5,695 nt of DNA from Kiritimatiellia bacterium (GTDB lineage Bacteria > Verrucomicrobiota > Kiritimatiellia > RFP12 > DVOR01). The DNA lies in the NCBI GenBank assembly GCA_017457555.1, contig JAFTHG010000014.1, positions 1-5,695 on the forward strand, in the 5' to 3' direction. Position 1 is the stretch's first letter. The number at the start of each line of letters is the position of its first letter. This document shows, piece after piece, positions 1 to 5,653 of this stretch. Below the pieces are notes generated by a model. It did not search any database. It was not told where the DNA came from and was given only the letters and a program-made list of their open reading frames with translations. The position numbers and the translations under genes were made by a program.

Positions 1-309
1 CACATGGCTAAATTAGCGAAGTCCTATGAGAAGGATTCCCGAGTAGCAATCATCGGTTCGCACGTTCAAGCACGCGATGAATCTGGTGTTTTACAAGTCT
101 TAAAGAAAAACAAGTGTGAGTATCCTGTTTATCAGCACCTGAGTGTCGATGGCGCACCTTCTGGTTCTGGCATTCCCTTTGCGTATGTCTTGAATCATAA
201 AGGTGAGGTTGTTTGGCAGGGCAATCCCTATTCTCAGTTCAAAGACCTGGAATCTGCGATTGCGTCGGCAGTCAAGGCAATGCCCGACTTGCCGCTAGGC
301 TCACTGTAG
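1..309 (+). CDS. Thioredoxin-like (redoxin) protein, 5'-truncated, up to an in-frame TAG
   Basis: The frame is open from the first base (CAC) and ends at TAG 307-309. The 102 visible residues look like the second half of a thioredoxin/TlpA-like fold. A strand (SRVAIIGSH, about 13-21) is followed by a helix, then the cis-proline loop SGIPFAYVLNHKGEVVWQG, with the presumed cis-Pro at residue 59, and a final helix (about 80-94). In this family the redox CxxC lies on the helix that ends with a segment like HMAKLAKSYEK, so the active site and true start should lie left of the window. The ATG at 4 is therefore probably internal. The likely role is thiol-disulfide exchange or a redox-inactive derivative; the missing N-terminus prevents a choice. 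The same frame continues without another stop to 825, so this is most likely only the front part of a longer protein. The fold assignment is by motif resemblance. Confidence 0.7.
   Translation, partial: HMAKLAKSYEKDSRVAIIGSHVQARDESGVLQVLKKNKCEYPVYQHLSVDGAPSGSGIPFAYVLNHKGEVVWQGNPYSQFKDLESAIASAVKAMPDLPLGSL
307..309 (+). other. In-frame TAG inside an otherwise continuous reading frame
   Basis: TAG follows the codons for PLGSL and precedes codons for TGLDIQHCKDVAKRL in the same frame. The frame then stays open for 171 codons until TAA at 823-825. No Shine-Dalgarno with a nearby ATG follows the stop; the first in-frame TTG is at 391 and the first ATG at 475. The other genes seen here end in TAA or TGA, never TAG, but that is only five stops. 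Explanations are a nonsense mutation (pseudogene), a sequencing or assembly error, readthrough, or amber recoding. The sequence alone cannot separate them. Confidence 0.8.
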
Positions 310-825
310 ACAGGTCTTGATATTCAGCACTGCAAAGATGTCGCCAAACGTCTTGTCGCGGGGCAGAATATTGAATCTGTCTTACGTCAATTGCAAACGC
401 GTACCGCTCGTGGTGGTGCCGCCGCCACGGAAGCAAAAGCCATTTTAGATCGTTGCACCGAATGGGCCGATGAAATGGAAGCCGGCATTCGTGATGCCTT
501 GGAAACCTTACCGTCAAAAGCTGTTGCAGACGCACAAATCTATATGCGTACGGTCCCAAAACGCGCCGCATCGCTGAAAAAAGAACTCGCCGAATTGGCA
601 AAAGACCCTATTGTCAATAAGTTAGCCACCTCGCGTGCGACGTTGCTTAAACTTTCAAAAATTTCTGCTGACACCCCAAATGCCCGTAAAAAACTCTATG
701 GTCAGGCAAAAATGCAATTACGTCAATTGTCAACGCTCGCGGTGGATGAAGCGAATGAGGACTATCAGGATGTAAAAGCCCTTTGGGAAGCATTTGCAGA
801 AACGATGGCTCCCGGAAAGAAGTAA
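310..825 (+). CDS. C-terminal helical part of the thioredoxin-like protein, downstream of the in-frame TAG
   Basis: These 171 codons run in the same frame as the thioredoxin-like part and end at TAA 823-825. The translation is rich in Ala, Lys, Leu and Glu and appears almost wholly alpha-helical, with segments such as TEAKAILDRCTEWADEMEAG and LKKELAELAKDPIVNKL. I see no signal peptide, membrane segment or catalytic motif. Long helical tails of this kind follow the thioredoxin fold in some redoxin proteins of planctomycete-like bacteria (recollection, not checked). Independent translation looks unlikely: possible starts are TTG at 391 or ATG at 475, and neither has a good ribosome binding site. 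I read this as the remainder of one protein with the 1-309 segment, so the pair is either a recent pseudogene, a readthrough product or a sequence error. The well-kept frame argues against old decay. Confidence 0.65.
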   Translation, partial: TGLDIQHCKDVAKRLVAGQNIESVLRQLQTRTARGGAAATEAKAILDRCTEWADEMEAGIRDALETLPSKAVADAQIYMRTVPKRAASLKKELAELAKDPIVNKLATSRATLLKLSKISADTPNARKKLYGQAKMQLRQLSTLAVDEANEDYQDVKALWEAFAETMAPGKK

Positions 826-876
826 GTCCATCGCCCCCCATTTCACACACGACAACATAACACATTTATTGTATTG

Positions 877-884
877 AAAGGAAG
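877..884 (+). promoter_or_regulatory. Ribosome binding site of ppiB
   Basis: The purine-rich stretch AAAGGAAG lies seven bases upstream of ATG 892. It decides the start of ppiB, because a longer in-frame reading from TTG 874 would begin before this site and place it inside the coding region. The rest of the 826-891 gap shows no convincing promoter or terminator. Confidence 0.75.
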
Positions 885-891
885 CATCCCA

Positions 892-1389
892 ATGACATCC
901 GTTTTGATGAAGACTAACAAAGGTGACATTACCATTGCACTTGATGAAACCGCAGCTCCTGTAACCGTCGCAAACTTCCTCAGTTACGTTGATGCCGGTT
1001 TCTATAATGGCACCATCTTCCATCGTGTTATCCGCGGATTTATGATTCAAGGTGGTGGTTTTACCCCTGAGATGTCGCAAAAGCCCACCCGTGCTCCCAT
1101 TCAAAATGAAGCAAACAATGGCTTAAAAAACAACAAATATACGATTGCAATGGCGCGTACGATGGAAATCCATTCTGCCACGGCTCAATTTTTCATCAAC
1201 ACGGTTGATAATGATTTCCTTAACTTCCGTGCCCCCAATCCGTCCGCCTATGGTTACGCTGTTTTTGGCCATGTTACGGCTGGGTTTGATACCGTTGATG
1301 AAATTGAAGCCGTATCTACCGGTAATGCCGGCTATCATCAAGATGTTCCCCGCACCCCTGTCATTATTGAGTCGGTTACACGCTTATGA
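892..1389 (+). CDS. ppiB: Peptidyl-prolyl cis-trans isomerase B (cyclophilin)
   Basis: This 165-residue cyclophilin catalyses cis-trans isomerisation of Xaa-Pro bonds and assists protein folding. It has no signal peptide, so it should act in the cytoplasm. It matches the bacterial PpiB type nearly end to end, and E. coli PpiB is about the same length. Visible signatures are FHRVIRGFMIQGGGF (residues 43-57), NEANNGLKN (72-80), SATAQFFINTVDNDFLNF (95-112), GYAVFGHV and a C-terminal HQDVPRTPVIIESV. Catalytic-site residues corresponding to cyclophilin A Arg55, Phe60, Gln63 and Phe113 are present as Arg45, Phe50, Gln53 and Phe101. The start at ATG 892 is favoured by AAAGGAAG seven bases upstream and by the usual N-terminus; a TTG at 874 would add six residues. 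Its TGA stop overlaps the next gene's ATG by four bases, which suggests translational coupling with the efflux lipoprotein gene. Confidence 0.95.
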   Translation: MTSVLMKTNKGDITIALDETAAPVTVANFLSYVDAGFYNGTIFHRVIRGFMIQGGGFTPEMSQKPTRAPIQNEANNGLKNNKYTIAMARTMEIHSATAQFFINTVDNDFLNFRAPNPSAYGYAVFGHVTAGFDTVDEIEAVSTGNAGYHQDVPRTPVIIESVTRL

Positions 1390-2801
1390 TGAAACACACG
1401 CTCCCAACATCGCTTCTTCTCCTTCTTGCCGGCTGCTCTGCCGTCGGTCCGGAGATGCAACGCCCTGACACGCCGGAAAATGTGGCCCTGTGTACCACAG
1501 AAACAGGCATGGAGATTACTTCCCTTGCCCAGTGGTGGCAACAGTTCAATGACCCTGTACTGAACACTCTCATTGAGCAGGGGCTTCAAGCCTCCCCGAC
1601 AGTTGAGGCTGCATTGTCCCGTCTGCGTGCCTCTCGGGCAGAACGGGAAGGAGCAGAAGCCAATTTCTATCCCAAGTTTACGGCAAATGGTGCCTATGTT
1701 TGGGAGCGTGCCTGGGGAAATACAAACACCTCCGGGTGGAATCGGCGCCTTTCAGCATCTGTCACTGCCACATGGGAAATTGACATCTTTGGCGCACTGC
1801 GGCGAGCACAGGAACAAGCTGCTGCAAAAGAGGCGCGCTTGGCCTACTCGCTTCAAGATGTGCGTGTATCGCTCATCGCTGAGATTGCCGCCACGTATGT
1901 TGCCGTGCGCCGTTATGAAGCGCAAATCGCCATTGCTGAAGCGAATCTGGCTCTGCAAGAACGTAACGTTGAATTGGTAAAAAAACGCCATAGCAGTGGT
2001 GATGTCATCCGTTATGATGTCGTCTCTGCTGAGGCGCAAGCGGCCCGTACACGTGCTTCACTTCCGCAATATCAGCAGAATCTGACCGATGCCGCACTGA
2101 AATTAGACTGGCTTACGGGGCAAACACCGTATACACATCGTGCGCGGATTGCAGAAACACAAGATACTATGCACTTGCCGGAACTGCCCCCAAAAGCAAT
2201 TCCATCCGAGTTACTCCGCCGCCGGGCAGATATCCGGATGGCAGAAGCGGACATCGCGGCACAAACAGCAGCGGTCGGCATTTCAGAGGCTGAACTCTAT
2301 CCCAAATTCAGCATTGGCGGCGCAATTGGCCTATCCTCTCCCGACTTATCCCCGTGGGATTCTTACACCCGGAGCATCAATTTCGGCCCCTCAATCTCGT
2401 GGAATCTCTTTTCGTTTGGCTATTGGCAACGTCGCATTGATGCCACCAAAGCCACACTTGATGCCACAATTGCCGATTATCAAAATGTCGTTTTAGATGC
2501 TTATCGCGAAACGGAAACGGCATGGATTGCCTACCACCGTGAAATTGACCGCACGGTCCCTTTACTGGATGCCGAGCGCTTTTGCCGCGAAGCTTTGGAA
2601 ATTGCAAAGAAACGTTACGATTTTGGTGACATCGCGATTGATGATGTCATCACGCAACAAGGGCATCTGCTCTCCGCACAGGAAAATCTTGTGGCGCACC
2701 GTGCCCAACTCTTTGACAACGCGATTTCCCTTTACCGTGCGCTCGGTGGTGGTTGGTCTGATGAAGAAACTGCTTTGGAAGAAGCACCCGTAACGCCTTA
2801 A
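1386..2801 (+). CDS. RND efflux system outer-membrane lipoprotein, NodT/OprM (TolC-like) family
   Basis: This 471-residue protein is an outer-membrane factor: a trimeric barrel and tunnel that lets an inner-membrane pump export substrates to the outside. The N-terminus has a Lys, a run of leucines and the lipobox LAGC, placing the lipidated Cys at residue 17. Ser follows it rather than Asp, which fits outer-membrane sorting. VGPEMQRP, the family signature after the Cys, comes next, then QWWQQFNDPVLNTLIEQGL (49-67). The two-fold internal repeat of the family shows in EANFYPKF (91-98) against EAELYPKF (301-308), and TATWEIDIFG (127-136) against SISWNLFSFG (336-345). IPSELLRRRADIRMAEADI (272-290) is highly typical. 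Length is normal for the family. The first ATG overlaps the ppiB stop (ATGA); a second ATG follows at 1389. No membrane-fusion or RND pump gene is in the window, so substrate and partners are unknown. Confidence 0.93.
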   Translation: MMKHTLPTSLLLLLAGCSAVGPEMQRPDTPENVALCTTETGMEITSLAQWWQQFNDPVLNTLIEQGLQASPTVEAALSRLRASRAEREGAEANFYPKFTANGAYVWERAWGNTNTSGWNRRLSASVTATWEIDIFGALRRAQEQAAAKEARLAYSLQDVRVSLIAEIAATYVAVRRYEAQIAIAEANLALQERNVELVKKRHSSGDVIRYDVVSAEAQAARTRASLPQYQQNLTDAALKLDWLTGQTPYTHRARIAETQDTMHLPELPPKAIPSELLRRRADIRMAEADIAAQTAAVGISEAELYPKFSIGGAIGLSSPDLSPWDSYTRSINFGPSISWNLFSFGYWQRRIDATKATLDATIADYQNVVLDAYRETETAWIAYHREIDRTVPLLDAERFCREALEIAKKRYDFGDIAIDDVITQQGHLLSAQENLVAHRAQLFDNAISLYRALGGGWSDEETALEEAPVTP

Positions 2802-2817
2802 CATTCCGTTATTGTTC
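2802..2817. other. Sixteen-base gap between convergent genes, no terminator seen
   Basis: The efflux gene (plus) stops at 2801 and the membrane-protein gene (minus) stops at 2818. The gap is short and AT-leaning, with no stem-loop or T-run on either strand. Transcripts from the two sides may therefore end inside the opposite gene or overlap as antisense RNA, or terminate by Rho; which applies is not visible. Confidence 0.6.
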
Positions 2818-4182
2818 TCACACACGTCGCTCTGGTGCGCGCGATCCCTTCACGCGGTCTGCGCCGGGGAAATCGTGTGTTTCTTCCAGTCTTGCCAATG
2901 CCAACCCCACACGAATCGTGATAAAGGATGAAGCAGAAGCAGCACAAAGCGAAATAATTCCCATCAGATAACCCGGAATCTGGAAGCCAAAGAGCACCAC
3001 TAAAACTGCAACAAGGACGCCAAAGAAAACAGCTTGTCCGGCCAAAACCGCATTAGGACGTTTCCGCAATGCGGCCAAGCCTTCTGCATGCCCACGCACC
3101 GCCTGAAGCACCGGGAAGAGCATCGCCACCCAAATTGCATTCCGCGCCTGCGGCACCTGCCACTCTGCCAGATTTTGAATCTGACAAAAATACCACGTTG
3201 ATACGCCGGGAATCTGCACAAGCAATAGAATCAACGATAGACAAAGACCACTGATTACGGCAAAAATCAGTGTCCGGTGGTCATTCACATCTCGTTGTGG
3301 GAAACCGATTGCCACCGCCTGATTCCGTAAGGCTCCGTATGACAGCGGATTAATCAGCCCCACGGCCACCAAATGCACCGCCAGCATATCCACCCCGGAA
3401 GGCGTGCGGTTAATAATCGCGTTCAACATAAAAATGGCAAACATTAAGAACATTCCTCCCAAAGAGAGCGGAATGTTAAAGAGAAATACGCCACCGGTGG
3501 TTACACGCTTCTCACCAGGTGTCCGATTCGGCAGAAGGCGAACGTAAGGTCGTGCCAGCCACGTCATCACCGCAGCTTCCAATAACACCGGCAGACTTAA
3601 GCAAAAACATCCCCACCGCCATCCCACCAAACCACACCAATAGAAAACTGGCGCAATTGCTGCCGTGAGCAAAATGCGTAAAATGGTGGCGGCATTTGCC
3701 ATTCCGGTCTTGTGTTCATTGTAGAGCACCACCTGTGGGACATTCCGCAACATAAACCCAATCTGCGCCGGCAATGCACACAACATTGACCATCGCGCCA
3801 CCTCCAGCTGCTCTGCTCCCAAGCCCAACAACCGCCCAAAGACAATCGGTGCAATGCCGGGCAAGGCCAGCATCACCTGAATAATCGCTTCCAACAGCAG
3901 GATTATCGTATTCACTTGTGCAAAACGCTTATAGCCGATCTTATCCTTGGCATAGACCATACCTGTGGTAATCAGCCCATAACCCAGCGTCCCAATGAAA
4001 AACATAATCATCAGCCCTTGGCTGAATGCGGAATACTCCGCAGCTTTGCCCGCACCATGCGCCACCACCACCCCGACTAACGGATACGTCAATCCTTGGC
4101 TCGCCGCCTGAATACACAGCGGGAAAAAGAAAGTCGTCGCATTCCACGGCGTAAAATCAAACTTGGATGTCTGTCGGCTCAT
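2818..4182 (-). CDS. Multi-pass inner-membrane protein, MATE/flippase (MOP)-like
   Basis: The 454-residue product is dominated by hydrophobic segments. I count about twelve, roughly at residues 18-40, 54-75, 92-118, 131-152, 163-184, 188-210, 233-256, 266-283, 304-324, 345-362, 378-400 and 405-428. The tail of about 25 residues is polar and charged. Two halves of about six helices, short loops and buried prolines resemble the MOP superfamily (MATE, Wzx, MurJ and ANKH-like proteins), which move lipids, drugs or small anions across the inner membrane. I see no strict MATE signature, so the assignment is by architecture and general resemblance and the substrate is unknown. ATG 4182 has GGAG eight bases upstream and overlaps the stop of the transglutaminase-like gene by four bases (ATGA), so the two are probably co-translated. 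TGA ends the gene. Confidence 0.7.
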   Translation of the reverse strand: MSRQTSKFDFTPWNATTFFFPLCIQAASQGLTYPLVGVVVAHGAGKAAEYSAFSQGLMIMFFIGTLGYGLITTGMVYAKDKIGYKRFAQVNTIILLLEAIIQVMLALPGIAPIVFGRLLGLGAEQLEVARWSMLCALPAQIGFMLRNVPQVVLYNEHKTGMANAATILRILLTAAIAPVFYWCGLVGWRWGCFCLSLPVLLEAAVMTWLARPYVRLLPNRTPGEKRVTTGGVFLFNIPLSLGGMFLMFAIFMLNAIINRTPSGVDMLAVHLVAVGLINPLSYGALRNQAVAIGFPQRDVNDHRTLIFAVISGLCLSLILLLVQIPGVSTWYFCQIQNLAEWQVPQARNAIWVAMLFPVLQAVRGHAEGLAALRKRPNAVLAGQAVFFGVLVAVLVVLFGFQIPGYLMGIISLCAASASSFITIRVGLALARLEETHDFPGADRVKGSRAPERRV

Positions 4183-5111
4183 GGTAACTGCTCCACGATA
4201 ATTGCATTCGGTTGTCCCTCATACCGATAGGTACGCCCCTCAAGGATCACCTCAAAAGGCGCCGCCTCCGGCAGATAAATCACCGCATAATCATTCAAAT
4301 CCTGCAAAGGTCCCGGCGTAACATACTGCTTCCCGTCAACCACAAACGGCACCGCCACACGCTGTCCGCGCCGTTCCGCAGCAAAAAAGATCTTGATTTC
4401 CTTCGTTTCCCGAGCCACCTGCGTATAACGCGCTGTTACCGTAATCGCAGGCACGTCCCACCCATAAAACCGACTCTTCCCCGTTGCACACGTGGCATAG
4501 ATAGCATAACGTTCATCCGTAGCATCCGCAGCTGCCGCATCCGGCAAAAACCACAATTGGTCCGGTGGGCAATCTTCAAAAGCCCCCAGCGGATACCACT
4601 CACCACGACTCCACACCTCCACCCACGAGTGATTGCCCGGCTTTAAACGCCAAACGCATCCCACCACACGTGCCGGAATCCCCAAACTCCGACACGCATC
4701 CACCAAAAGAATCGACAACCCCGAACACGACGCCAAGCCAATACGTATTGAATGTAACGGATCTTGATTCGCCTTATCACGCTTTGTTGAGTAAATAACC
4801 CTGATTTCTTTCCACAGCATCCGATTCAAAAGCATGGCAGCATCCAGAGGCGTCTCCGCAGCAGACGTCAACCGTTCCGCCAAAGGTTGTAACACCGGCA
4901 GCCAATCCACCTCATCCTCGCCCAAAGACGTCAGCGGAAAGACATAATCACGTAACAGCGCATCCGAGAGCTTCTCCCACCGATTCCCATTGTCAAACTG
5001 CGCTTTCAGGCGATCACGGTGCGACAACGCCAATGCCGACTGAGCACAAAGCGATGGCACCAACCAGATACAGATGGCCAAAGAACATAACATCAACCAC
5101 AATCGTTTCAT
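4179..5111 (-). CDS. Exported transglutaminase-like (papain-fold) protein
   Basis: The 310-residue protein starts with a Sec signal peptide: KR, a hydrophobic core to about residue 19, and a likely cut after LCA at 23. It therefore should act in the periplasm or be secreted. The middle carries the transglutaminase-like core. The nucleophile motif GLASCSGLSILLVDACRSLGIPARVVG (about 125-151) has Cys129, and GNHSWVEVW (159-167) has His161. The third catalytic position falls in YPLGAFEDCPPDQLWF, where Glu179 or Asp180 replaces the more usual Asp context. Bacterial members can be cysteine proteases, amidases or cross-linking enzymes, so the reaction is not defined here. The region after about 200 looks beta-rich (AITVTARYTQV, QRVAVPFVVDGKQYV, FEVILEGRTYRYEG) and may be a carboxypeptidase-regulatory-like or similar accessory domain. 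The start is supported by GAGGTGA six bases upstream. Its stop overlaps the membrane-protein gene, suggesting a shared envelope function. Confidence 0.85.
   Translation of the reverse strand: MKRLWLMLCSLAICIWLVPSLCAQSALALSHRDRLKAQFDNGNRWEKLSDALLRDYVFPLTSLGEDEVDWLPVLQPLAERLTSAAETPLDAAMLLNRMLWKEIRVIYSTKRDKANQDPLHSIRIGLASCSGLSILLVDACRSLGIPARVVGCVWRLKPGNHSWVEVWSRGEWYPLGAFEDCPPDQLWFLPDAAAADATDERYAIYATCATGKSRFYGWDVPAITVTARYTQVARETKEIKIFFAAERRGQRVAVPFVVDGKQYVTPGPLQDLNDYAVIYLPEAAPFEVILEGRTYRYEGQPNAIIVEQLP
4191..4194 (-). promoter_or_regulatory. Ribosome binding site of the MATE/flippase-like gene
   Basis: On the minus strand GGAG sits eight bases before ATG 4182, inside the last codons of the upstream transglutaminase-like gene. 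Together with the ATGA overlap it supports this start and a coupled operon. Confidence 0.6.
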
Positions 5112-5114
5112 ACC

Positions 5115-5121
5115 TCACCTC
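5115..5121 (-). promoter_or_regulatory. Ribosome binding site of the transglutaminase-like gene
   Basis: On the minus strand GAGGTGA lies just before ATG 5111, with six bases between its GAGG core and the start minus the overlapping TGA. It is a near-perfect complement to the 16S anti-Shine-Dalgarno and fixes the start. A second GAGG directly next to the ATG is too close to be used. Confidence 0.7.
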
Positions 5122-5141
5122 AACATGAAGCCACTACTAAA

Positions 5142-5150
5142 AGTATAACA
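5142..5150 (-). promoter_or_regulatory. Candidate proximal promoter with extended -10 (TGTTATACT)
   Basis: Reading the minus strand, TGTTATACT contains a -10 hexamer TATACT (five of six consensus bases) preceded by the extended TGn element. No -35 hexamer occurs at normal spacing, where the sequence is a G/T-rich run, which fits an extended -10 promoter. Transcription would start near 5135, giving a leader of about 24 bases to ATG 5111 that includes the ribosome binding site. Confidence 0.5.
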
Positions 5151-5232
5151 CACCACACCCCCTCACCACCATCAGCAAAAGAGAGTGCAGTGCCTTTAGC
5201 GTCTTTGCGGTAAAATAGGTGGCTGCGCTGGA

Positions 5233-5267
5233 GTTCAGGGTTCAGGGGACAAGGTTCAGGGTTCGGG
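5233..5267 (+). repeat. Five phased 7-bp units, consensus GTTCAGG
   Basis: Units begin at 5233, 5240, 5247, 5254 and 5261. They read GTTCAGG, GTTCAGG, GGACAAG (degenerate), GTTCAGG and GTTCGGG, all in register at a 7-base period. A related GTTCGGGGG recurs at 5380-5388. Short GTTCAGG-type runs are known as noncoding intergenic repeats in various bacteria; translated, they give meaningless RVQG-type peptides. Confidence 0.75.
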
Positions 5268-5283
5268 GGTGTTTAAGCGTTCT

Positions 5284-5306
5284 GCATGAGGGGTGCACCC
5301 CTCTGC
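5284..5306. repeat. Perfect 16-bp palindrome with bulged extension (hairpin)
   Basis: GAGGGGTGCACCCCTC (5288-5303) is its own reverse complement. GCA (5284-5286) can also pair with TGC (5304-5306), leaving T5287 as a bulge. In RNA this gives a strong stem with a TGCA loop. There is no T-run directly after it on either strand, so it is not a classical terminator. It would lie in the leader of any transcript from the distal minus-strand promoter. A dimeric regulator operator is another possibility. Confidence 0.7.
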
Positions 5307-5382
5307 TCAAAGCCCCTCTCTTTGGAAAACCACCCCACCTAAAACACGCCTTCAAGAGGGGCAAATTTCCGCTGTGGGGGTT

Positions 5383-5397
5383 CGGGGGACACCCCCG
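5383..5397. repeat. G/C hairpin CGGGGG-ACA-CCCCCG
   Basis: A six-base stem with a three-base loop is visible on both strands. No T-run follows on either strand. It lies about 50 bases downstream of the distal minus-strand promoter, so it could act as an early pause or attenuation element in the leader, though this is inference. Confidence 0.55.
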
Positions 5398-5446
5398 TCG
5401 GTTGCACTATACTCTTTGCCACAAAAACTAATCTCACCCTCCTTTT

Positions 5447-5475
5447 AGGATAACAAACTTTCTTAAGATTGTCAA
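5447..5475 (-). promoter_or_regulatory. Candidate distal sigma-70 promoter (TTGACA, 17 bp, TATCCT)
   Basis: On the minus strand a perfect -35 TTGACA (5475-5470) is followed by exactly 17 bases and a -10 TATCCT (5452-5447, four of six consensus bases). A start near 5440 would point toward the transglutaminase/flippase operon with a leader of about 330 bases containing both G/C hairpins and the GTTCAGG repeats. AGGAGG at 5443-5438 coincides with the predicted start point, so it is probably not a working ribosome site. No ATG-initiated small gene follows it. The long leader or a separate small RNA are both possible. Confidence 0.5.
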
Positions 5476-5552
5476 AAATAAGATTTTAGCAAAGCCTGAA
5501 ATAAAATTTTTGAGGGGTGCGGTGAAGTCCATTTGAGGCGACTTTAACGGTC

Positions 5553-5640
5553 CAACGAGGGCCTCGCGCAGGGTGAACGAGGGCCTCACGCGACCTCGAC
5601 GAGGCCCTCGCGCCAGGTGGACGAGGCCCTCGTTGAGGTC
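5553..5640 (+). repeat. Four tandem 22-bp repeats with near-palindromic CGAGGnCCTCG core
   Basis: Units start at 5553, 5575, 5597 and 5619, an exact 22-base period. Each carries an 11-base core: CGAGGGCCTCG (5556), CGAGGGCCTCA (5578), CGAGGCCCTCG (5600) and CGAGGCCCTCG (5622). The core is an odd palindrome around its central base. The first two copies have G at the centre and the last two have C, so the outer units also form a perfect 14-base inverted pair (5553-5566 with 5622-5635). Several mutually exclusive folds are possible. The period is not a multiple of three, so it is not a protein repeat. The function is unknown. Confidence 0.85.
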
Positions 5641-5653
5641 AAAATAGTATTTT
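5641..5653. repeat. AT palindrome AAAATA-G-TATTTT bordering the 22-bp array
   Basis: Six-base arms flank a single G, directly after the last 22-bp unit. Alone it would be a poor RNA hairpin, since the one-base loop forces opening of the inner pairs. Its position at the exact edge of the array suggests it may be part of the same element. Confidence 0.4.

Noticed and set aside
874..891. Extended ppiB start at TTG 874
   Set aside because: The Shine-Dalgarno AAAGGAAG lies within this extension and is correctly spaced for ATG 892, which also gives the usual PpiB N-terminus.
4212..4646. Plus-strand 144-codon frame opposite the transglutaminase-like gene
   Set aside because: It is a low-complexity Arg/Pro/His-rich shadow antisense to a gene with clear catalytic motifs.
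5401..5413. Plus-strand TATACT (5408-5413) as a promoter
   Set aside because: No -35 at normal spacing (the site reads GGGGAC), no extended TG, and no plus-strand gene follows in the window.
5219..5431. Plus-strand frame of 70 codons over the GTTCAGG repeats
   Set aside because: Its start is made of RVQG-type repeat translation and the rest reads through hairpins. There is no ribosome site and no ATG start.
5339..5437. Short minus-strand GTG frame of about 32 codons just after AGGAGG (5443-5438)
   Set aside because: The GTG touches the AGGAGG with no spacing, and the frame runs straight through the G/C hairpin. The AGGAGG also coincides with the predicted transcription start.
5553..5640. 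The 22-bp array as a CRISPR
   Set aside because: Units are directly adjacent without unique spacers, are too short, and have no cas genes nearby.
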